DNA of 64,000 nucleotides from Opitutaceae bacterium (lineage in GTDB: Bacteria > Verrucomicrobiota > Verrucomicrobiia > Opitutales > Opitutaceae), in assembly GCA_019455245.1 (NCBI GenBank), contig JACFMR010000013.1, forward strand, positions 42,514 through 106,513, read 5' to 3'. A program made the translations under genes and the position numbers. This document shows positions 9,101 through 14,835 of the stretch, one piece after another. How positions within the stretch are numbered: the stretch's first letter is position 1; every line of letters starts with the position of its first letter. The notes beneath the pieces are model-generated. The model ran no database searches. It was not told where the DNA came from and was given only the letters and a program-made list of their open reading frames with translations.

Positions 9101-9620
9101 CGGAGTAGATATCGCTCTGGGTGCTCTCGTCGTAATAGGCATCATTCAGCCAACCGCGTATTTCCAGCGTGCCGCTGCGGATGTCCCAGGTCTGGTCGGC
9201 ATGCAATTGCACCGGGGTTTCCAGCAGGGACCATACTTTCGGTGCAGCGGGATCATAGAGAATGCCCCCGCTGCCCAGATGCAGAGTTTCGGCAAAGCCT
9301 GCAAAATTGTAGGGCCGGGTGTGGCCCACAATCTCCAGCCGATGGGCGTACAATTCGCCAAATTGCACATAGGTGCGGCGGTTGTCTCCAAACCGCAAAA
9401 TGGCGTCAGTGATGTCCGTGTTGTCGGGAATCGTCTCGAAGGGCGGGGGCGTGTCGTTTTCCCAATTGCCGGGGTCATCAGCCCAGTTGTCGTAACCCAT
9501 GCCGGTCCAGACATAGGTCGTCTGCGCAACGGCGCTGCTCAAAGCGAATAGCATGGTGCAGGCGGTCAACCAGGTCAGGGGGCGGCTCAGACGAGCAAAG
9601 GCAGGAATAGGCGCATTCAT
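6171..9620 (-). CDS. Large PEP-CTERM surface protein with autotransporter-type beta-strand repeats
   Basis: About 1149 residues. A signal peptide ends near ALSSAVAQ; the body is rich in Gly, Asn, Thr and hydrophobic beta-strand repeats with recurring forms such as LTLSGNNTFEGGIYVG and VILSGDNNYTGTTTLY, typical of the autotransporter-associated beta-strand repeat family. The C-terminus is a PEP-CTERM sorting signal: VPEPSTYALMALGLGFVGW, a membrane segment, then RRRRQG. There is no C-terminal beta-barrel, so it is an exosortase-type substrate, not a true autotransporter. It should be exported, processed at the PEP motif and released or anchored at the surface. The ATG at 9620 (MNAPIPAF) is chosen because a signal peptide follows it; the frame extends upstream to 9725. 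No exosortase gene is present here. Confidence 0.85.
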   Translation of the reverse strand: MNAPIPAFARLSRPLTWLTACTMLFALSSAVAQTTYVWTGMGYDNWADDPGNWENDTPPPFETIPDNTDITDAILRFGDNRRTYVQFGELYAHRLEIVGHTRPYNFAGFAETLHLGSGGILYDPAAPKVWSLLETPVQLHADQTWDIRSGTLEIRGWLNDAYYDESTQSDIYSGHTLTKTGEGNLALMYMFNNWSGGVNLNAGRLTIPGPSIGSLGLGPLVFNGGTLAVEEYYFYEEGYPPEGDDFPAVLVNDVVSNGLLSFHNDSELVILPFDFFLALEGETQTETMPVETDGTLTLNADTTLRVEGAPLFVGLDVVEAGGSRKLTVDGNGVTVLFGSSGWTGGTQVDKGGLIFAGEGNTPGTAEGILVNANGYVGIGVANNIGGFLSEIAPSSTGFIGFDTPPAPDFFDSGETEPVTDVFGSPQQGIDLSNLPNVRLGSASEAIIDGVITPAGTDYRFGGGGGYLFVNSPLTGARSVSVSSLPERPLTVILGNDAGLTLPTNTFDGGVTVQNSALVFMSGTQPAAGAYTLQTGGYIGLMDSNQTAQTAFLTRFPGTTNTGIIGFDYLDPQDTGMSMDVSIPLNFAAYQPGVYFGTHTDVLLSGTITPAADNTYRFAGYKGGTLEVAGQLTGGNAVHIGDPNSLGTFGSPLDEEISSVILSGDNNYTGTTTLYTGRLGVDQTNGSVGIDPTTALGTGALLVQPHNLSLPGEEGDDFYPLLTAQSYGMIIPNDLVLNNGLEIGGNNSFTLAGNISGAGELYLGSETFEDDYYTTQGSGGYQLTLSGNNTFEGGIYVGYGTSLMLTTDTAAGTGPLGFGYSGGYVEFTSANPSIGGLWSDGAYSNIYMGENVQTLTVNQQEFGTFRGDFYGDAYAWKLIKTGAETLRLDDTDIWTDGISDDQGNNIGLDIQQGTVVFANGSRLYDSNETHSTAIRISGGSLATDGDTYISNPIVVASGGRLAGFGNYGHSVSIGAGAILSPGLPGAPTGSMHFDHLELDAGGILEFNVMDPDPTNPLGQDRVNVYGMATLVINASPGEPFTIRVISLGADGEPGTLTGVDQDHGIYSWVLFDYDSLSIPGFEDIFNPSLFTLDLAGFSSDAPLGGDFALFQDGNHIMLGFTPVPEPSTYALMALGLGFVGWTVWRRRRQG

Positions 9621-9755
9621 GGCAAAGGGGGCAGGGTTGAGAAAACGGCGCTTGGGCCTCAGAGTCAATGGGTTGAAGCAAAATGCAAAAATTATGCGCA
9701 TGCAAGCGCCGACCTTGGCCTCCAAGCCAACTTTCCCGGGGCGGATGGCAGCAGT

Positions 9756-11489
9756 TCAGCCCGGTCTGGGACCGGCACCGGCCACAGTGAAAATTTCCAC
9801 CGGCTCGCGGCGACCCTTGAGTTGGACCTGCCCGAGGGCGCGGGTTGCGTAGGAGCCGCGGGCGGCGGCCAAGGTGGCGGCGCTCACCAGAATGTTGGTG
9901 TGGTAATCGGCGGTTCGGGTGAGAGCCTGCAACCGGGCGGCGATATTCACGCCGTCGCCAATGACCGAGTAGTTGAGCCGGCGGTGGGAGCCGATGTTGC
10001 CCGCGATCACGCGCGCGGTGTTGATGCCGATGCCGAGGGCCAGTTCGGGGCGGCCCTCCGCGCGCAGTTCACGGTTCAGCTCTTGCAGGGCGTGTTCCAT
10101 GGCGAGGGCGGCGCGCAGGGCGCGGTCGGCGGCGTCGGATGCGGCCAAGGGCGCGCCAAACAACGCCATGATCTCGTCGCCGATGAATTTGTCGATGATG
10201 CCGCCGTGACTTTCGATTTCCGCGCTCATGCGGTCGAGGTAGCGGTTGAGCAGGCCGATGAGTTCGCGGGGCGGCAGTTTTTCACTGAGCGGGGTGAAGC
10301 CGCGCAGATCGGCAAACAGCACCGTGACCTCGCGTTCCTCGCCGCCGAGCGAGGCGCCGTCACGCAACAACTGCGCCGCGACTTCGGGCGAGACGTTTTT
10401 GTCGAGCAGGTCGCGCACGCGGTCGCGTTCGGCCAGGCCGGCGGTCATGTCGTTGAAGGCGGTGGCCAGTTGGCCGAGTTCGTCGGCCCGCGGCAGATCG
10501 AGGCGGGCGGTGTAGTCGCCGGATCCGACCCGCCGGGTCTGGGCGGTGAGCTGGCGCAGCGGCCGGCTGAGGCCGCGGGCCACGCCCAAGGCCGCGAGAA
10601 TGGCGACGGCCAGCGCGGCCAGCGAAACCAGCAGCATGATTTTCTCCAATGCGCGGGCGGGGGCGAGCTCGGCTGCGAGCGAGCGCTGGAGGGCGATGCG
10701 CGCGCGGCCACCATCCAGCAGGGGCAGGGATTGAAACGCGGTAAGGTAGGATTCGGCCGCCAGTTTCACGAGACGGCTTTCGTCGGGCTGCGCAGGATGC
10801 AGTTGTGCGGTGACGGTGCGGGCCAGTTCCGGATGCAGGGTGGTGGCGAGCACCTCCCCCGGGGCGGACGGGGTGCCGCCGATGAAGGTCACCTCCAAGA
10901 GGGTGGTTTCCTTGAGCTTGCGGGCGAAGGCGTCGTCGATGGGGAAGGCCAGGCCGAACCAGGCGGCGATTTCGGGGTAAGGGGCGTAAAGCGGCACCAC
11001 CACCAGCAGGTGCAACCGGCCCTCGATGCGAGCGAAGTCGCTGGCCTCCTGGGCGTCATCGTCCAAGGCACGGTCGATCAGGGTTCTGAACGGGTCGCAC
11101 TGATCGTCGGTCAGGCTGGAACTGGAATTGGCCAGCAGGGCGCCGGACTGATCAAACAGCGTGATCACCGGGGCGCGCACGCGGTTGACGTAGCTGAGCA
11201 AAATCGAATGCAGGGTGGCCTCGTCGAGCGGTTCGCGCAGCAGCAGCTGGCGGATGGCGTAGTCACTGGACATCAGGCGCGCGCTGCGGGCCATGTCGTC
11301 GCGACGCTGCTCGACGGTGTCGTGAAAAACCCGCGCGCCGACGGCCAGATTTTCGCGGATGTGGGTCCGGGCGTTGCGCTCGTTGGCCCGGGCCACGATC
11401 AGGTAAACGGTGCCCTGAACCAAGGCCAGCAGGCCGGCGATCAGGAGGAGCAGGCGGCTGCTGAAACGGCGAAACCTGAACCGGCGCAC
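9756..11489 (-). CDS. Membrane-bound class III adenylate cyclase with extracytoplasmic sensor and HAMP
   Basis: 577 residues, GTG start. Membrane helix about 12-33, extracytoplasmic Cache-like sensor about 35-280, second helix about 283-303, HAMP about 303-355 and catalytic domain about 385-560. Catalytic motifs are FADLRGFT (metal Asp394), DKFIGDEIMALFG (Lys434, metal Asp438) and VIGDGVNIAARLQ (Asp512, Asn515, Arg519). The Lys/Asp pair favours ATP over GTP, so the product is probably cAMP. It is the last gene of a close-packed set with a cupredoxin (4-bp gap) and an outer-membrane barrel, suggesting that a periplasmic copper or redox signal feeds the sensor domain; that link is inference. 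Confidence 0.88.
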   Translation of the reverse strand: MRRFRFRRFSSRLLLLIAGLLALVQGTVYLIVARANERNARTHIRENLAVGARVFHDTVEQRRDDMARSARLMSSDYAIRQLLLREPLDEATLHSILLSYVNRVRAPVITLFDQSGALLANSSSSLTDDQCDPFRTLIDRALDDDAQEASDFARIEGRLHLLVVVPLYAPYPEIAAWFGLAFPIDDAFARKLKETTLLEVTFIGGTPSAPGEVLATTLHPELARTVTAQLHPAQPDESRLVKLAAESYLTAFQSLPLLDGGRARIALQRSLAAELAPARALEKIMLLVSLAALAVAILAALGVARGLSRPLRQLTAQTRRVGSGDYTARLDLPRADELGQLATAFNDMTAGLAERDRVRDLLDKNVSPEVAAQLLRDGASLGGEEREVTVLFADLRGFTPLSEKLPPRELIGLLNRYLDRMSAEIESHGGIIDKFIGDEIMALFGAPLAASDAADRALRAALAMEHALQELNRELRAEGRPELALGIGINTARVIAGNIGSHRRLNYSVIGDGVNIAARLQALTRTADYHTNILVSAATLAAARGSYATRALGQVQLKGRREPVEIFTVAGAGPRPG

Positions 11490-11493
11490 GGGA

Positions 11494-12138
11494 TCAGTGG
11501 TAACCGCCGCCTTCCGCGGACGGGGCGCGCCGGATGCGGCGTTCCGAGCGCAGCCGGAGGGTAAAGTTAAGCGCGGTGTCGGCGTCGGTCAGTTGCACGG
11601 TCTGCCGGACCGGGCGGGATAGCCGCGGATGCCAGATTTCGAGCGTGTAGTTGCCCGGGGGGGCGGCCAAGGCGGCCTGTCCGGTGGCGTCGCTTTGGGC
11701 GAAATGGGGCGTGGACACGACGACCAGATAGGCGAGCATCCAATCGTGGATGTTACAGCCGAGGGTGATCACGCCGGGCTGGTCAAAGATGAGCTGGGCC
11801 GATTTGCCGGGATCGTAGAGCGGAAACTCGAATTTTTTGGGCCGGGAAAGCGAATACACGTGGTGTTGCACCGTGTCCCGGTTGGGAAACACCACGGTCG
11901 CACCGACCGGGACGACGGTGACATAGGGAGCGAATTCCTGGTCGCTTTGCACGATCTCAAAGGTTTGGCCTTCGCCGGGCGCGTCGGAAGCGCCGCCGAC
12001 CGGGGTCAAGGTGACCACGGCGTCGCCCACCGGTCTGCCATGCTGATCGGTCAGCCCGATGCGCAACTCTCCCGCGGACAACGCGGGGGCGAGCAGGCCG
12101 GTGAGCAAACCAAGGAGAACGCGGACCATGGAGGGCAT
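11494..12138 (-). CDS. Secreted cupredoxin-like protein (methylamine-utilization type)
   Basis: 214 residues with a signal peptide ending near PALSAG. The middle holds a cupredoxin fold with the copper-ligand pattern NRDTVQHHVYS (His92 or His93) and GCNIHDWMLAY (Cys128, His131, Met134), a plastocyanin/azurin-like type 1 site. The C-terminal part (about 145-200) is a carboxypeptidase-regulatory-like beta sandwich (AAPPGNYTLEIWHPRL). Proteins of this form are often annotated as methylamine-utilization proteins, but no methylamine dehydrogenase genes are here. It starts 1 bp after the stop of the upstream barrel gene and ends 4 bp before the cyclase. Probably a periplasmic electron carrier or copper sensor. 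Confidence 0.82.
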   Translation of the reverse strand: MPSMVRVLLGLLTGLLAPALSAGELRIGLTDQHGRPVGDAVVTLTPVGGASDAPGEGQTFEIVQSDQEFAPYVTVVPVGATVVFPNRDTVQHHVYSLSRPKKFEFPLYDPGKSAQLIFDQPGVITLGCNIHDWMLAYLVVVSTPHFAQSDATGQAALAAPPGNYTLEIWHPRLSRPVRQTVQLTDADTALNFTLRLRSERRIRRAPSAEGGGYH

Positions 12139-12139
12139 G

Positions 12140-13021
12140 TTAAAAGCGGTGCAACACGCTGAGCGACCACATTTCCGTCACGTAACGCACCCCGACGCGG
12201 TTCCGAACCTCGATGTGTTCGTAGCGCAGGGGCAACGCGGTGTGGTCGCCGAGGGCGGGGGCGAGCTCCGCCCACCAGATGTCGGTGCGCGCATCCACCC
12301 GGTAGGCCACCCAGCCCGGGCCGTAAGTGGACGTGGTCAGCCAAGGTTCGCTGTTGTAGTAGTCGCGCACAGCCGCGCCGAACACGCCGGCCAGAGCGCG
12401 GCCCCAGACCGGCCAGGTGGCATTGGCGGTGATGTCACCCCATTGCCGGCTGCCACCGAGCGCCACGCGCCACGAGGGCAGGAAATCCCACGTCAGGCTG
12501 CCGTGGGCGCGGTGATTGCGCACATCGAAGGGCGCCAATTTTGCATAATGTTGGGTCCAGTCCATGCCGGCGGCGACCCGCCAGGTGGTGGTCAAACGTT
12601 TGGCCACGGTGAGACCGGCGGTGGTCTCGGTGCGGCTGCGGCCGGATTCCCGGACGTCCGCCTGATGCAGGCCGGCGTTGGCCTGCAAGACGGGGGCCAG
12701 CGGACCGAGTCCGAACTTGCGCATGAGCGTCAGGTCGAAGCCGAACTGCCACGTGTCCAGGGCGGTAAAATCCGGCTCGGTCTGCCATGCGGCGGTGGTG
12801 GTGGCGGTGGCCTGCCAATCGCGGTTCAACTGCCGGTGCCAGCTGGCGGTCGCCGCCAGCCGATGGCGGTCGCCGTCCTTGGCATCGCGGGCGCTGGAGG
12901 TGCGGCTGATGTTTTCCACCCAGGCGCTCGTGGCCGTGGCGGTGAAGGTCATGGCCCGGGCTGCGGGCAGGAGGAGGCCGAGAACGCAAAGAGCGGCGAG
13001 CAGCAGACGCGGGGTGGGCAT
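12140..13021 (-). CDS. Putative outer-membrane beta-barrel protein
   Basis: 293 residues with a signal peptide (LLLAALCVLGLLLPAARA) and many alternating amphipathic segments rich in Trp, Thr, Arg and Tyr (WQATATTTAAW, WRVAAGMDWTQHY). It ends in HRF, and a terminal Phe is a common outer-membrane assembly signal. No enzyme motif is visible. The ATG at 13021 shares one base with the TGA of tesA (TGATG), implying translational coupling; a GTG codon directly precedes it. The protein is probably a pore or outer-membrane partner for the cupredoxin that follows 1 bp downstream. Family name unknown. Confidence 0.65.
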   Translation of the reverse strand: MPTPRLLLAALCVLGLLLPAARAMTFTATATSAWVENISRTSSARDAKDGDRHRLAATASWHRQLNRDWQATATTTAAWQTEPDFTALDTWQFGFDLTLMRKFGLGPLAPVLQANAGLHQADVRESGRSRTETTAGLTVAKRLTTTWRVAAGMDWTQHYAKLAPFDVRNHRAHGSLTWDFLPSWRVALGGSRQWGDITANATWPVWGRALAGVFGAAVRDYYNSEPWLTTSTYGPGWVAYRVDARTDIWWAELAPALGDHTALPLRYEHIEVRNRVGVRYVTEMWSLSVLHRF

Positions 13022-13638
13022 CACAGCAACGGAGCCAACACGGCCCAGACGTGGGATGCAATCACGCGTTGGCCCTCCGCGGTGGGGTGGATCAGGTCGG
13101 CCTGGTTGAACAGGGGATCGCCCCCGATACCCTCGAGGAGGAAGGGGATCAGGACACAGTCATGGGCGGCGGCCAGTTCCGGATAGATCCGGCGAAACTC
13201 GTCGCGGTAACCGTCGCCCATGTTCACGGGCATCTGCATGCCGGCGAGTACGACGCGCACGTCGGGGTAACGGGTGCGCACGCGCTCGATGATGCCGGTG
13301 AGATTGCGGCGGGTCTCTTCCGGAGGGACGCCGCGCAGACCGTCATTGCCGCCGAGTGCGAGCACGAGGATGTCGATCCGCTGGCGCAGCAGCCAGTCGA
13401 TGCGGCGCAGGCCGCCCGCGGTGGTGTCGCCGCTGATGCCGGCGTTGACCGTGCGCCAGGGCAGGCCGGCGGCATCGATTTTCTCCTGAATGAGGGCGGG
13501 GTAGGCTTCCGCCGCCGGGTTGTCCAAACCGTAGCCGGCGGTGAGGCTGTCACCTAGAAACACGATGGTGCCGCGTTCGGCGGCATGGGCGGCGGGACCG
13601 CCGGCGAGGCAGAGAAGGATCAGAAAACGGAAAATCAT
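13021..13638 (-). CDS. tesA: TesA-like GDSL arylesterase / lysophospholipase
   Basis: 205 residues with a signal peptide (MIFRFLILLCLAGGPAAHA) and the SGNH hydrolase blocks: GDSLTAGYG (nucleophile Ser), the Gly in NAGISGDTTAGG, GGNDGLRG (Asn), and DLIHPTAEG (Asp and His). It is a periplasmic thioesterase/lysophospholipase-type esterase of multifunctional TesA form and normal length. It is divergent from the ybbA and ybbP homologues, the same arrangement as tesA-ybbAP in Escherichia coli, which supports the name. The ATG at 13638 is the only start that gives a signal peptide. On its own strand it is coupled to the outer-membrane barrel gene. Confidence 0.88.
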   Translation of the reverse strand: MIFRFLILLCLAGGPAAHAAERGTIVFLGDSLTAGYGLDNPAAEAYPALIQEKIDAAGLPWRTVNAGISGDTTAGGLRRIDWLLRQRIDILVLALGGNDGLRGVPPEETRRNLTGIIERVRTRYPDVRVVLAGMQMPVNMGDGYRDEFRRIYPELAAAHDCVLIPFLLEGIGGDPLFNQADLIHPTAEGQRVIASHVWAVLAPLL

Positions 13639-13704
13639 GCGGGGAAATCGTCGGCTTGCACTAGCGTTCGGGTGAATTCGCGTCTTGGATGCAGGCCTGC
13701 ACGT

Positions 13705-14379
13705 ATGAGTGGTGACATTATGCTGAAAGTCGAGCGACTGACCAAAACCTATGCCACGGCCGGCGGCGCCCTCACGGTGCTGCGGGAGGTGAGCTTCGAT
13801 CTGCCGGCCGGCGACAGCCTGGCGATTGTCGGGCCCAGCGGCAGCGGCAAGACCACGCTGCTCGGCCTTTGCGCCGGGCTCGATCTGCCCTCGGGCGGCA
13901 GCGTGACGCTGGCGGGAGAGGCACTGTCCGACCGCGACGAGGACGCCCGGGCGCGGGTGCGCAACGCGCACGTGGGTTTCGTGTTTCAGAACTTCCAACT
14001 CATCCCGACACTCACGGCCTTGGAAAACGTGCTCGTGCCGCTGGAGCTGCGCGGCGAAAGCGGTCGCGAGGAAGAGGCGCGGGCCCTGCTGGGGCGCGTG
14101 GGGCTGGCGGACCGCGCCGGGCACTACCCGGTGCAGCTTTCGGGCGGCGAGCAGCAGCGCGTCGCGCTGGCGCGCGCCTTCATCAACGCGCCGAAGATCC
14201 TGTTCTGCGACGAGCCGACCGGCAACCTCGACGGCGCGACCGCCGCCACGATGACGTCGCTCATCTTCGGCCTCAACCGCGAGCGCGGCACGACGCTGGT
14301 GTTGGTGACACACGACCCCGAACTGGCCAAGCGCTGCAGCCGCATCATCCGGCTGAAAAACGGCGCGGTGGTGGAGTAG
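13705..14379 (+). CDS. ybbA: YbbA-like ABC transporter ATPase (LolD/SalX type)
   Basis: A 224-residue ATPase that would work with an FtsX-type permease. Walker A GPSGSGKTT, Q-loop FVFQNFQLIPTLT, signature LSGGEQQRVALARA, Walker [13 protein letters not shown], switch His in VTHDPE. The FQLIP loop and EPTGNLD are typical of the LolD/MacB/YbbA group that powers mechanotransmission-type permeases. ATG at 13705 (MSGDIMLKVERL) with an alternative at 13720. It is divergent from tesA across 66 bp. Its permease ybbP begins 457 bp downstream; the usual close spacing is broken by a GxxExxY gene. Confidence 0.88.
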   Translation: MSGDIMLKVERLTKTYATAGGALTVLREVSFDLPAGDSLAIVGPSGSGKTTLLGLCAGLDLPSGGSVTLAGEALSDRDEDARARVRNAHVGFVFQNFQLIPTLTALENVLVPLELRGESGREEEARALLGRVGLADRAGHYPVQLSGGEQQRVALARAFINAPKILFCDEPTGNLDGATAATMTSLIFGLNRERGTTLVLVTHDPELAKRCSRIIRLKNGAVVE

Positions 14380-14381
14380 AA

Positions 14382-14410
14382 GCCCACGGAATACACGGAA
14401 CACACTGAAA
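14382..14410 (+). repeat. Left inverted repeat of the GxxExxY unit
   Basis: A 29-bp segment starting 3 bp after the ybbA stop. Its reverse complement matches 14799-14827 at 25 of 29 positions; the outer core is GCCCACGGAATACACGGAA. The two copies bracket the GxxExxY gene. Confidence 0.8.
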
Positions 14411-14418
14411 GGAAAACC

Positions 14419-14796
14419 ATGACCAAGCTCATTCACGAAAATGAAACCTACGAGATCCTCGGTGCGTGCTTTGAAGTATATAAGGTGAAAGGCTGTGGGT
14501 TTTTGGAAGCAGTTTACCAAGAGTGCTTGGAGATCGAGTTTGGGTTACGCGGTGTACCGGCCGAGGCGTTGGTGCCGCTGCCACTGACTTACAAGGGCCG
14601 GCCGTTGCAGAAACACTATGAAGCCGATTTTATCTGTTACGATACTGTGCTGGTGGAATTGAAGGCGGTCTCGGTTTTGACCGACGAGCATCGCGCACAG
14701 GTGCAGAATTATCTGCACGCCACCGGCCTGAAAGTCGGATTGTTGGTCAATTTCGGCCATTATCCCAAGGTGGAACATGAGCGTTTTGTCCTCTGA
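14419..14796 (+). CDS. GxxExxY family protein
   Basis: 125 residues with the family motif GxxExxY at GFLEAVYQECLEIEF, followed by a PD-(D/E)XK-like core: YEADFICYDTVLVELKAV contains the D...ExK pattern, and VQNYLHATGLKVGLLVNFG follows. The fold is nuclease-like but no activity is established for the family. The gene is shorter on GC than its neighbours in several stretches (for example TTTGAAGTATATAAGG). It is flanked by inverted repeats and separates ybbA from ybbP, two genes that normally adjoin, so it looks like an acquired unit. ATG at 14419 is preceded by GGAAAACC. Confidence 0.85.
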   Translation: MTKLIHENETYEILGACFEVYKVKGCGFLEAVYQECLEIEFGLRGVPAEALVPLPLTYKGRPLQKHYEADFICYDTVLVELKAVSVLTDEHRAQVQNYLHATGLKVGLLVNFGHYPKVEHERFVL

Positions 14797-14798
14797 TA

Positions 14799-14827
14799 TT
14801 TCCGTGTTTTCTGTGTGTTCCGTGGGC
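14799..14827 (+). repeat. Right inverted repeat of the GxxExxY unit
   Basis: A 29-bp segment beginning 2 bp after the GxxExxY stop and ending 8 bp before the ybbP start. It is the inverted partner of 14382-14410 (25 of 29 positions). With the left copy it defines a unit of about 446 bp. Confidence 0.8.
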
Positions 14828-14835
14828 CCATCTGC

